Source: Chara braunii (taxonomy: Eukaryota > Streptophyta > Charophyceae > Charales > Characeae). Taken from it: 28,021 nucleotides of DNA. Each line of letters starts with the position of its first letter. Position 1 is the stretch's first letter. Positions 1-8,999 of the stretch are shown one piece after another. The notes under the pieces are model-generated. The model saw only the letters and a list, made by a program, of their open reading frames with translations, was not told the DNA's origin and ran no database searches. Location: positions 964,707 through 992,727 of the forward strand of contig BFEA01000437.1 of assembly GCA_003427395.1 (NCBI GenBank). Reading direction: 5' to 3'. The translations under genes were made by a program, and so were the position numbers.

Positions 1-416
1 GCACCCCGCACCAACGCCCCCGCCAACACTCAACCCCGCCCCCGCCGGCTGTTGGTCCCGCCCTCGGCCCCACACCAGCAGCTACCCCGGTCCCACGAGT
101 GGTGGGTGTGGCCCCGTGGGGGGGTCCGGGGTTTCGGCATAAAACCCCATTTTTAGGGTTTAGCCCTTGTGGTGCGCGCTCTCGTTGCGCACCCCCCACT
201 ATTTATTTATTTTTTTGATTTTTTTTTTTTTTTTTTTTTTTTTTTGGGGGGGGGTCTTGAACCGGGGTTGGGGGTGCCCACCCCCGGACCCCCGCCGGGG
301 CCCCGGGGCCGGGGCTCGACAACCCTAGGCGTGCCTACATTGCTTAGGCTGCAGCCAAAAATGAATTCGTTAGAAACAGGACACAGTATAATGTCCTATT
401 TTAACGAATAACATGT
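1..416. other. GC-rich left edge, no gene
   Basis: The first 180 bases are C-rich then G-rich. A homopolymer T run (219-245) passes directly into a G run (246-254) and a G/C-rich block to about 320. A poly-T/G junction next to GC-rich sequence also occurs near 19800-19960, so both could be degenerate ends of the same dispersed repeat, but I could not align them convincingly. No ORF here has protein-like composition. Confidence 0.5.
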
Positions 417-417
417 T

Positions 418-525
418 ACACACACACACACACACACCGAATGAATAAAAAACGAATGACAAACACCTTTGATTCGTCATCATGTACCACCTGTCCAACC
501 GACAAGAAAACGAAAAGATGGAGCG

Positions 526-597
<72 letters not shown>

Positions 598-716
598 AAA
601 TGACTAAAAAACGAGTGACAAACACCTTCGATTCATCATCATATACCACCTGTCCAACCAACAAGTAAACGAAAAATGACGTGAACAGTGAACACACACA
701 CACACACACACACACA
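418..716. repeat. CA microsatellites separating two copies of a ~90-bp unit
   Basis: Three (CA/AC)n tracts lie at 418-437, 526-596 and 692-716. Between them are two closely similar non-microsatellite segments, about 439-525 and 597-691, both containing ACAAACACCTT and CACCTGTCCAACC. The array is therefore a tandem duplication of a unit made of spacer plus microsatellite. The Cys-Val or His-Thr ORFs read through it are low-complexity artefacts. Confidence 0.85.
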
Positions 717-775
717 TACAGACGTGCGCGCGTCCACGGGCGATGACGCCAGAAAGACGGCCATGGTGATGGTTA

Positions 776-1020
776 GAAGGTCGACACTCGAGGAGGAGGA
801 GGAGGAGAGGGAAGGGTGACAAGGAGAAAGTTGGAGGAGGGAGAACGAGGGAAGAGGAGGGAAGAGGAGGGAAGAGGAGTAGGGAGGACAAGGACTATGA
901 TGATAGATGAGGATAGAGGATGGAGGCTGGAGGAGAAGAGAGGAAAGCGATGAGCATGGATGGAGGAGGAGGGAGGAGGGCGATGAGCATGGGTGGAGGA
1001 GGAGGGAGCAGCGATCCATG
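776..1020 (+). repeat. Purine-rich (GGA/GGAGG)n tract
   Basis: The plus strand is almost pure G and A for about 230 bases, built from GGA, GAGG and GGGA units with few pyrimidine interruptions. Mirror-symmetric purine tracts like this can form triplex (H-DNA). The Ser/Pro/Leu-rich minus-strand ORFs over it are compositional artefacts. Confidence 0.8.
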
Positions 1021-1328
1021 GCGCGGCGAACTTGAAGACTGACTGCTGCCCCATTTTTCCATGGCGGCGCATGAAATACCCACCATTTTCGAGTTCGAAT
1101 TCAGGGGCATCACAGAAAAGATGTGTGCCCCTCGGGAGGGCATTTCAAGGACGGACCTTCGAAACGCCACCAGTGGTCCAGTAAGGGCATATGGGAAAGT
1201 TATGCCCCATGCTGACAAGGGCCTGTGGAAAATTTCAGAGGCCCGAGGGGCATAACAGGGTAAGTCGGCCTTCACAGGGGCACGCGGCAAATAAACGCAA
1301 ACTTCAGGGGCATTTCGAAAATTTTCCG
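1021..1328. other. Intergenic segment with AGGGGCA-type words
   Basis: No gene is recognised. Short words of the type AGGGGCA(T/C) or their complement recur several times (around 1100, 1240, 1275 and 1305). A similar phrase, TTCAGGGGCAT, occurs in the retrotransposon 5' LTR near 13757 and 13797. The link is weak and may be chance. Confidence 0.3.
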
Positions 1329-1640
1329 TTTTTTTTTTTGGAAGAATCCGGAAGCTTTTATTATCAATGGAAAATCAAGAGGTCGGGAATCCTCACAAAC
1401 AACCCGGAAAGGCTGGGGCGCTACCCATTATAGGCATAGCTGGAAACCGGGTCCAGCGTCCCAACTATTACAACAAAATAGAATCCTTCCAAAAATAACC
1501 TTGAAGCTCGTTAAAAAGTAAAATTGAGTACCACCTCCTGTGAGAATATAAACCTTCAAGAAGTCTTCAACTGTGCTGGAAGCCGGGTCCAGCGTCCCCT
1601 TGGGGAGGGGAGTGCTCCCCTACGAGATATTACGGACGAA
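1329..1640 (-). mobile_element. LINE 3'-tail relic, minus strand
   Basis: The segment starts with a poly-T run (1329-1340), which is the poly-A tail of a minus-strand insertion. It goes on with AATCCTCACAAACAACCC and then GGAAACCGGGTCCAGCGTCCC. The reverse complement of the 3' UTR of the LINE at 17180-18072 has the same order: poly-T-like end, AATCCCTCACAAACAACCC, then GGAAACCGGGTCGAGTG. This looks like a 5'-truncated copy of a related LINE. A second copy of the conserved motif lies at 1583-1598. No coding sequence survives. Confidence 0.55.
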
Positions 1641-1727
1641 AACTCTTGTGTGTCGAGAGTCTAACACGGCTCCTAAGTAACGGCATAAAACCTCCTGAGT
1701 AACGACAAAAAAACGGTTGCCTATAGC

Positions 1728-1733
1728 GGCATA
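1728..1733. repeat. Candidate target-site duplication GGCATA (left)
   Basis: GGCATA stands directly before TG at 1734-1735. The same hexamer follows CA (16013-16014) at the other end of the retrotransposon. Ty3/gypsy duplications are usually 5 bp; a 5-bp version fits only if the termini shift by one base. Confidence 0.55.
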
Positions 1734-4315
1734 TGACGCCCAACCTCACGCCCGGCGCGACTTCCTGATCGGAGTGGGATGTGGGCCTGGAAATGCGAAA
1801 AGGGGTGTGCCAAGGATTTTTGGGAAAGGNGGGGGGGGGGGGATGTGCAGTCCCAGGTCAGAACTGAGATCTCCTGTAGCGAGGGTTCAAGGGCATAGGT
1901 GCAATAGGGCTACGGGGCGGGTGGCTTCCAGTCCGATGGCGGGGGACATCGTGCAATCATAAGGCCGATGGCATGCGTGGTGCATCAAGGCCGCCCGATC
2001 CGTTTGTATTGGTGGCGGCGGTTCGGGGAGAGGCCCGCCCGGGATGGTTGTAATCCCGACGAGTCAGACCTTTGGGTGCAGACACATGGCGTCTGTCGTC
2101 TTGCGTTTTGGTTAGGCCCCCTAGTTTCAGGGGCTGGTCGGTTGCCGCGTCTCGTTTTGGTTAGGCCCCCTAGTTTCAGGGCCAATACGGGGCGATGGAA
2201 TTCCACGGTACCACCGTGAGTTGGTGATACGGGAGGAGGAGACAAAAGGGAGGGAAGTTCGTAGTGATAACAACGACACCGGGGGATATGAAATATTGTG
2301 TGTTATCCGTAGTGGGAAAATCGGGGCACCTCGGGTCACTGGTTACGGCGCAGTGAAACTCCCTGGGCACAATCAGTTCCGGGTATCTTTGCCTACTACA
2401 TTTTCTTACCCAAGGGTCGAAGTATTCCGAGTCCCAGGAGCTCGGCATCTTGTCATCGCGGGATAGCGGAATTCTTCCGCACGCATCTAACCGGCGAGGG
2501 GATTTTCCTGATGTGATACCGGAAGTTCCTATCCGTTTCGGTACGTGGGGGAAGGAGAAGAAAAATTCCCGCCTACCCGATACCGGAGGTGTCCAATGGT
2601 CACGTATCGGCGCGTGTGGATGCGTGTAGGTTGCGCAGATCCGATCGCGCTTACACGTATCCCCGCACGGTGTTCGCTCGTTTCTAAAAAAAAATGAGAG
2701 CCTAATTCCTTATGCAAAATCGCCATGTGTCATAAACAACTACCCAATCATCTAATCACTCAGTGTTTCCGCAAGCGATCATCCCCGAGCATGCAAGTCG
2801 TTGACACACATCACTCACCGCAGCAACATCGGAGCCTATATCGTGACGTCAGCAGATCAAGCATCAAGCAATGATGATGGCTAGACAAAAAACGATAAAC
2901 ATGAAAAGGGAGCAGTTCTAACTTATAGGCACATTCCATCATTCGGCAAATCCCTGATCTTCAGCCATTCCACACTCATGCAAGTGACGCGTACATCAAA
3001 TCTGCAACTCCCCCTTGTTGTTATACATCACAAAGAAAAAACGAGAAGGAAAGCGACAAGCATATCATCCATTCGAATCTCTTCATTCGACGAGACATAG
3101 ACGAGATATAGATCAACCAAAAACAGATGCAGAGAAAGTTGAGACAAAGATTCCGGAAGCAAAAATGGGCGAATCGCCTGAAGCCGAGATCAAAACTTAT
3201 ATACAAAGATGAAAAAGGAACGACAAAGAAAGTGCAAATCTGCATCCCTCCACCTTGACTCTCTTTTCCTCTCTCTCTCTCTCTCTCCGATGCGGACAGT
3301 CCGTCGTCACGGACCAACCCACGAAGTCGTCACCCCGCTTAGTCCTCCCGCACCCGTCAGGTTCGCCCACGCCCACAGTCCGCCGTGGCCCGCGTCAACC
3401 CCGCGCGTTGGGCACCAGCTCATCGGGTCGCCCGACTCCCACTTCAACTCACCTCTTACTTCGCTCGCGAGCCGACCCTCACTCATCGCGCTCCCCAAGC
3501 TTCCAGCAACTGGTTAAGAGAGCTATCTAATCGCGCAGCCGGAATTTATAGTGTGCATGCATACGCGAAGAACACGGAATTGCACGAACTTGGAGGGGAC
3601 ATTAGCAGAGGGAGCGCCTACGTTTTGCATGGCCAGACCGCGGCTTGGGGGACGTAGCCACTCTCCACTCAATCGATCCGAGGATGCAGGCCGCGGCCTA
3701 ACTAGGCACAACAAAAGGGAAAGAGAGAGCGGGAAAGACGAAGCTCAAGAAGGAAGATACAGTTACAATCGCGCCCGCCCAAAAATTACAGTTACTTGCA
3801 GGATTAGAGGCGCCGACTAATCAGAGCTCCGTTGCAGCCGCAAAAAGAAGTGAGCAAGAAAGACAACGCGCGGCAAAAGAAATCCTAAATTCCTAAACTC
3901 CTGGCTAATGGAAAAAGAAAAACGCAAATTCCGGAAAAGAAAGTCCCAAATTCCGAGAGCCACCAAGGCTCGACAAGATTAAAAAAAAATAATAAAAAAA
4001 ATCGAAAAGAATGAAGCAAAATTCCCCCGCGATCTCCGCGCCCAAAATCCGAGAAAGGAACAGGAAAGAAGCAACGTCAACCATTATTAATCACGCCTTG
4101 TCGGCGCAACAGGTACTCAATCGGCCATCTTGGGACTTGCCCGGCCCTGAACCCATCCATCCGAAAAGAAGCGACGCAGAAAGGCGAAAAAACGAGGACA
4201 CTGATGCAATTTTCCCTCAATCCCGATCTCCCGTAATTGGCCCATCCTTCCCATCTTAGGACCCCTCATTGTCATCGCGCAGAAAATCGCGCGGAACAGA
4301 AAGTGGTTCGTCACA
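1734..4315 (-). repeat. 3' LTR of the Ty3/gypsy element
   Basis: It is homologous over its length to 13616-16014. Homology to the other LTR starts around 1741-1743; the nine bases from TG at 1734 are not clearly matched. The U3 end is at 4315, where the minus strand reads TGTGACGAACCACT against TGAGACGAACCACT in the other LTR. Relative to the 5' LTR it carries about 235 extra bases (about 2013-2248), which contain two copies of GGTTAGGCCCCCTAGTTTCA. A poly-G run with an N at 1830 marks an assembly gap. Confidence 0.85.
3544..3550 (-). promoter_or_regulatory. Candidate LTR TATA box (TATAAAT)
   Basis: On the minus strand the LTR reads CACTATAAATTCC, a good plant TATA context, about 770 bases into the U3 side. 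The same TATAAAT is kept in the other LTR at 15241-15247. A second conserved candidate, TATATAAG, lies further in (3196-3203, matched near 14896). I cannot tell which one is used. Confidence 0.35.
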
Positions 4316-4562
4316 TATGTGACGCCCAGGGGGTTCCAATCTGAAGCAAGCTCCCGCTTGCTTGAATCATGACACGGGTCGATCTCTCTAATCCATCGCC
4401 ACGCGGAGCTTTCTATGTTGCTACCAACCGTGCGAAGGAGTGTGGAAGTCATCCAGGGTGGCACACGTGGCTCTATCCTGAAATTCCTTAAAAAGGGCTC
4501 TCTTCAGTCCAACGAGGGGATCGTGCGTGCCATCGCTGTGGCACGTGCCAATCAATGGTGCA
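4316..4562. other. Spacer between the last element ORF and the 3' LTR
   Basis: No ORF of interest. It includes half of a perfect 16-bp palindrome CGTCACATATGTGACG (4309-4324) that spans the LTR edge, and a short hairpin (AAGCAAGC, loop TCCC, GCTTGCTT at 4344-4363). The purine-rich tract expected before a 3' LTR is not recognisable. Confidence 0.5.
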
Positions 4563-5912
4563 TCAATGTCCTAAGGGAAGGGCGAAGGGGAGGCGATACA
4601 TGGGGGCATGGCGAGGGGGTGGGTTAGTCGGGAGTGGGGGTAGAAAGCGTTCCATTCCCACGACTGCCTTCAGAAGCCCCTGATATCGAATGATCCGGTG
4701 GAAGCGAGGGAATCGATTACCACTATGAGGGAGGGAGGCGAGATAGTCGGGGTAAATTGTGGTGAAAGTTCGAAAAAGTGCCGCGCGGAAGTGATCGTGG
4801 TTCTCGCATGCGGGGATAGTTCCCGTGATCATGCAGTAAACCTCAACGATATTGTGGCCTCGGCACGCGGCACTTAAGAGAAAGGCGTGGAGACAGAAGA
4901 TAGGGGTGGCACACCGGGTAGAGGGGTGGGGATGAACCGTAACAGCAAGACGGGTGGCGTAGAAGAAGCGGAAGGTGTCGATTGGGAAGGGATTGCAGGG
5001 GAAGGTGACGCGGGTGGTGATCTGGCGGAGGGTGAGGTAGTCAAGGGGACGGTGGGATAATGACCGGGGACGAAGCCCGATTCCCCGCATCGGTACGTGC
5101 GCGAATTGGGGGACGGGCTGAGGTGGAGGGGGAGGGGGATCGGCTTCGCCGTCGCCTTGTTGGTCCCCATCTTCAGGCTTGGGCGGCTCAAGGTCCTTAG
5201 CTGGATCATCTGCGCTCAGCAGATCGGCCTCGCTTGCGTACTCCAGCTGCTGCTTGCCGGCAGTGATCTCCTCCCTCTTTCGTACAGCCTCAGGATCCTC
5301 CTCTGCACGTTCCGCCTCTTCTCCCAGGGTTTCCCACTCAGACTCTTCTTCCTCTAGCTGATCTTCCTCTTCTTCTTCTTCTTCCTCTTCTTCACCCGGT
5401 TCCTCCTCACTGTATTCGCTGTAGCTCCCTTCTTCCGAGGTTTCCTCTTCTTCTTCCTCGTCGCCTCCCTCTCCGTCCTCTTCCTCCTCTAGTGTTATCG
5501 CTTCGTCTTCGGAGGCCGTACGAGGCTGAAAGGAGGTGAGGTCGATTATCCCCCGGGGATCCAGGTATAGCTGTTGCGATGGCGGGTTGTTGTTGCCTGC
5601 TAACTCCTCGAGGCAAGCCCACCACTGCAGGTAGGGTGTAAGAGTCCGTGAAAAGACGTGTGGGACCGGGCCCTTGTCACACTGCGAAATGATATCGAGG
5701 GGGAGATCGTCAACCACCTGCGCGAAAGGAATCGTGAGTTCCTGTACGATCTGCTGTCGATGGCCGGCACGCACCGATCTGAATAGAAATCCGAGAAGGT
5801 CTCGTTCCACCTCCGTTTTCCACGCTTGGATGATCAACAGCTCCGCATACTCGATCCAGGTGCGACTCTCTGTGTCCCTTGTCCAAGTCAGCTGCACTCC
5901 GACCAGACACAC
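4563..5912 (-). CDS. Intact acidic extra ORF of the retrotransposon (449 aa)
   Basis: An uninterrupted 449-codon ORF lies in element sense between integrase and the 3' LTR. It has no similarity I can name. Residues 1-120 look globular and Trp-rich (WIEYAELLIIQAWKTEVERD near residue 20). Residues 134-215 are an extreme Glu/Asp block with SEYSEEE. A Pro/Gln stretch follows at 259-270. The C-terminal 170 residues are again ordered-looking, with a hydrophobic Cys-containing stretch at 335-365 (FCLHAFLLSAACRG) but no clear transmembrane helix or signal peptide. It is open although gag and pol of the same element are shattered. The start is uncertain: coding-like sequence continues slightly upstream of the first ATG in the same frame. 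It could be an accessory protein in the position of an env-like or additional ORF, or a captured host sequence. Confidence 0.6.
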   Translation of the reverse strand: MCLVGVQLTWTRDTESRTWIEYAELLIIQAWKTEVERDLLGFLFRSVRAGHRQQIVQELTIPFAQVVDDLPLDIISQCDKGPVPHVFSRTLTPYLQWWACLEELAGNNNPPSQQLYLDPRGIIDLTSFQPRTASEDEAITLEEEEDGEGGDEEEEEETSEEGSYSEYSEEEPGEEEEEEEEEEDQLEEEESEWETLGEEAERAEEDPEAVRKREEITAGKQQLEYASEADLLSADDPAKDLEPPKPEDGDQQGDGEADPPPPPPQPVPQFAHVPMRGIGLRPRSLSHRPLDYLTLRQITTRVTFPCNPFPIDTFRFFYATRLAVTVHPHPSTRCATPIFCLHAFLLSAACRGHNIVEVYCMITGTIPACENHDHFRAALFRTFTTIYPDYLASLPHSGNRFPRFHRIIRYQGLLKAVVGMERFLPPLPTNPPPRHAPMYRLPFALPLGH

Positions 5913-6333
5913 CGACAGATCAACGAAGTGTTCACACCACAGTTCTCACTGTCTTCGATCGAGAAGGGGGACAGTGAGTGGTTCTAGACGAAAGGATAGG
6001 CGGGGGCAAATATCAGACTGCTAGAAGGTAGGGAAGAGAGCCGGGAGAGCGAAGGTAAAGAGTTGGGATCCGTTCATTGAGGACGATGGAAAGGGACGAG
6101 CTCGGGAAGTACTACTGCCGGCTTGTGCCAAGATGTTCGGAGTCCTCCGAGGTCGATGTCGTCCGTGGGGACCAGGTTATCGCCATGCCGCGTAAGCCAC
6201 TGACCCCATTTAGTTGCCAGCTGTTGGCCCCACTCTCTTAGCGACGTGCGGATGACCGTGTGTCGCAGAGGGCTGATCGCGCAAATATCGCCGCTGAAGA
6301 TGACGACGGTAGACACGTGGCTAACTTCTGGTG

Positions 6334-6341
6334 CTGATAGC
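6334..6341. repeat. 8-bp target-site duplication CTGATAGC (left)
   Basis: CTGATAGC immediately precedes the nested element at 6342 and is repeated exactly at 6840-6847 after its other end. An 8-bp duplication is characteristic of hAT transposition. Confidence 0.9.
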
Positions 6342-6648
6342 CAGTGTCGTACCATTGGTCACCGTTCACAGGGTCTGTGGACGGAGACCGGTCATGGAGT
6401 TCACCCCGTTCACAACACGGGAGTTCATGGAGTTCACGGAGAGCGGTTTTTTTTTTTTTTTTGGTTGGGGGGGTATGTTTTTTTTTTATAGGAGGGTGGG
6501 GGACATCGAAGGGTAACTCCCTATAATTTTTTCAAATTTGTTTTTTCACGAACATTTTCGTTTGCTATTTTGTAGGTCATTTTGATTTTTTTATATTTTT
6601 TCAATGTCGTCTCGCTGTGGGGCTTGAGGCGAATGTACCTGGGGGAGC

Positions 6649-6732
<84 letters not shown>

Positions 6733-6839
6733 AAAAAAAAAAACACCACTCTTTAGTGGTCGGCCCGTTCACCATGAACGACCGTTCACAAAAAAAAATA
6801 CCAAATGAACGGCCGGTCACGTTCACGGGTCCGCCACTG
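6342..6839. mobile_element. Non-autonomous hAT-type element, copy 1
   Basis: A 498-bp AT-rich insertion begins CAGTGTCGTACC and ends GGTCCGCCACTG, which reads CAGTGGCGGACC on the other strand. This imperfect terminal inverted repeat is of hAT type. A perfect 8-bp duplication flanks it. GTTCAC/GTGAAC words cluster within about 100 bp of both ends (for example 6363, 6398, 6407, 6767, 6782 and 6820), as expected of subterminal transposase sites. It has no coding capacity. An uninterrupted run of 82 A residues lies at 6650-6731. It interrupts the extra ORF of the retrotransposon and is therefore younger than it. Confidence 0.88.
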
Positions 6840-6847
6840 CTGATAGC
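6840..6847. repeat. 8-bp target-site duplication CTGATAGC (right)
   Basis: Exact copy of 6334-6341, directly after the terminal CACTG of the nested element. Confidence 0.9.
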
Positions 6848-8018
6848 CGTTGAAAAGCCGATGCTTCCCCCAATACGATCGCTTGATGATGACCTGTGAA
6901 TCGAAACTCCGCCGCCCCGTATACTCCCGTGGTACAGAAGAACTGCGCGAGCCGTAGAAGGTCTGGACTGAATCGCGGGTAATGGACTTGCCTGATCGCC
7001 GAGATATCGCCACGTGGCGCCAACATGTGATCACCGAGAGCTTGCTCAGTGAGAACACTCATGGCGATGGCAAAGGGGATGGAGAAGGGGCGAGAGATGC
7101 TGGAGGGGAGGAAAGCGATGAGGAGTCGTCGTCTTCCTCCGTAGCGAAGGAGGAAGCAGACACAGCTGGAGATGGGGAGGAGGGGAGAAGACGTAGGTAG
7201 GACACGTGGCGGATGATCGGACGAGACGATCGACTGTCGGAGACCTCGGGCACAAGCCGCGCCGTGTTCACTCCATTCGGGCCGAGCTCGACTACGGGAA
7301 ATCGCCAGAAGCATCGTGGCGCTAGCCTACCCTAACGCGCACATTTCCTTAACTGCACGATGTCCCCTAATTTGTACTGGGGCCGCCGGCCCGCATTCCC
7401 ATTTCGAGCCTCATAGCTACGGACCTGTCGGCCCTGGGCCAACTCGGTCGTTCGCTGGCGTTTTCGGGCCAACCGGGGCAGGGACCGTTCCATCAGTTCC
7501 ATGTGTCGCTTGGCCTTGTCCTGAACCGTGGCCCCTGTGGGTCGTCGGCTCAATGAGGACTCGTCGGGGAGGCTCGGTATTGAAACGCAATCCACGCTAT
7601 TGGTCCTTAACTGGAAGGGGCTAAGGCCCGTCGATTCATGGGGCGTTCCGCGATGGACCGCCAGAATGTGATTGACGATGTCGGGTCACGGCCTCGGATC
7701 CCGTGCCGGGATGTTTCGTCGTAATGCTGTCTTTATCACGCGATTGTTGTTCTCTAACAGTCCGTTAGATTGTGACATGTGTGGTGCAGTATTCTGAATA
7801 GTGACACCGTGTATGACCAGATTCCTTAACACTTCCCCTTTGAATTCCGCCCCATTATCCGTCACTATTTCCTCCCTATCCTGGTGCATTCCGAGGAAAC
7901 GGTTAACTTATCGCGCGATTTCGGCGGCTTGTCGCGTACGACACGGATAGGCCTTGATCCATTTCGAGAAGTGGTCCACGAATACCAACTATTTGGTCCA
8001 GGGGGTACCACTATATCG

Positions 8019-8026
8019 GTAGTATC
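8019..8026. repeat. 8-bp target-site duplication GTAGTATC (left)
   Basis: It precedes hAT copy 2. The partner at 8520-8527 is GTAGTATT and differs only in the last base. Confidence 0.8.
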
Positions 8027-8519
8027 CAGTGCCGGACCCGTGAACGTGACTGGCACCGGTCACTTGAACGTGACCGGCCATTCATTTGGTGTTTTTTTTG
8101 TGAACGACCGTTCACGGTGAGCAGTGGTTTTTTTTTTTTTTTTTTTTTGGGCTCCCCCAGGTACATTCGCCTCAAGCCCCACAGTGTGAGGACATTGAAA
8201 AAATTAAAAAAAAATCAAAATGACCTACAAAATAGCAAACGAAAATGCTTATTTTGGCTGGGTGATTTTTTTTTTTCATAAAAAAAAATAAAAAACATTA
8301 TTCGTGAAAAACAAAAATTGAAAAAATTATAGGGAGTTACCCTTCGATGTCCCCCACCCTCCTATAAAAAAAAAACATACCCCCCCAGCCAAAAAAAAAG
8401 AAAAAAAAAAAATACCGCTCTCCGTGAACTCCATGAACTCCCGTGTTCTGAACGGCGTGAACTCCATGACCGGTCTCCGTCCACAGACCCCGTGAACGGT
8501 GAACGGAGGTACGGCGCTG
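8027..8519. mobile_element. Non-autonomous hAT-type element, copy 2 (inverted)
   Basis: A 493-bp relative of 6342-6839 in the opposite orientation. It starts CAGTGCCGGACCC and ends GGTACGGCGCTG. It shares with copy 1 the internal phrases TGACCTACAAAATAGCAAACG and GGGAGTTACCCTTCGATGTC (or complements) and the same subterminal GTTCAC clusters. The target duplications match at 7 of 8 bases. It has inserted into the integrase frame. No ORF suggests a transposase, so both copies depend on one encoded elsewhere. Confidence 0.87.
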
Positions 8520-8527
8520 GTAGTATT
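8520..8527. repeat. 8-bp target-site duplication GTAGTATT (right)
   Basis: It follows hAT copy 2 and matches 8019-8026 at 7 of 8 bases. Confidence 0.8.
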
Positions 8528-8999
8528 CATACTAACCCTTTGAAATGGCCTTTTGACTACTGTCGGGACCATCGATCGTGGCGGCTGAGTTGGCGCCTTA
8601 TCAGCCGCGCAGACCTGACAGTTTTAGACAATGAATTTAACATCCGACCCGAATATTGGACCGATACCATTCATTTTTGTCGATGGCCGATTCCGTGATC
8701 CGTACAGCAAAATGGGCTGCAGTTTCCTCATGCGCCGTCTTAACCTAGTCATATCTCATGAACGGGTGCGGCACTACCATCCAAATCCCGCTACCATCCG
8801 TCTTCCGTTTTTCTAACATTCCTTCATTCCATCGGTAATCCCGAGCCCTTTCATTAGCCCTCCTCCGATCTTCCTTAGTGAAGTCCTGGAGGGGGTTCCC
8901 TACTACGGTTGCAATTAAGGCTATTACCGTCCATACTTCGACCCTTGTAAACTTCTGGGTCCTTTCCATCCCTTCCAACGTGGCGTCCAAAAATCGAGC

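Larger units (their letters stand above)
6074..7314 (-). pseudogene. Second extra ORF, split by a hAT-type insertion
   Basis: A minus-strand reading frame enters from 7314 and runs to 6848. It is interrupted by the nested element at 6342-6839 plus one 8-bp duplication, and resumes in the same frame on the other side to a stop at 6074. Removing the insert and one duplication copy leaves a continuous frame. The part after the internal Met at 7062 (MSVLTEQALGDHMLAPRGD) looks most protein-like, and the upstream Ser/Leu/Pro-rich part may be non-coding. I recognise no domain. It lies downstream of integrase in element sense and in a different frame from the acidic ORF that follows. The two may once have been one protein or two. 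Confidence 0.5.
7332..8910 (-). pseudogene. Integrase of the Ty3/gypsy element, decayed
   Basis: Integrase pieces occur in order on the minus strand. An N-terminal zinc-binding HHCC region comes first (HEETAAHF near 8730, CQVC near 8620), with an in-frame stop before the cysteines. The catalytic core follows: VFVDHFSKWIKAYP near 7985, VTDNGAEF near 7860 carrying the second catalytic Asp, and SQSNGLLENNNRVIKTALRR carrying the Glu. The C-terminal part includes HRGTPHESTGLSPFQLR and YKLGDIVQLRK. Damage includes a TGA at 7686-7688 where Trp is expected, frame changes around 7900-8000, and the insertion of hAT copy 2 at 8027-8519. The first catalytic Asp position reads Asn (AAT, 8525-8527) next to that insertion. 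No GPY/F or chromodomain can be identified. Confidence 0.85.

Noticed and set aside
140-175. TTTAGGGTTTAG resembling plant telomere repeat
   Set aside because: Only about one and a half units; no array, so not a telomere or convincing interstitial telomeric tract.
370-715. Long Cys-Val and His-Thr ORFs on both strands
   Set aside because: They are translations of CA/GT microsatellites and have no non-repetitive domain.
639-1290. Ser/Pro/Leu-rich minus-strand ORFs
   Set aside because: Opposite strand of a purine-rich tract; composition follows the DNA and the frames overlap each other.
6582-6899. Poly-Lys and poly-Phe ORFs
   Set aside because: Produced by the 82-base A run inside the hAT-type element.
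6982-7200. Plus-strand ORF rich in Asp/Glu/Ser
   Set aside because: Antisense to a Ser/Leu/Pro-rich part of the retrotransposon; no domain, and no promoter in that orientation.
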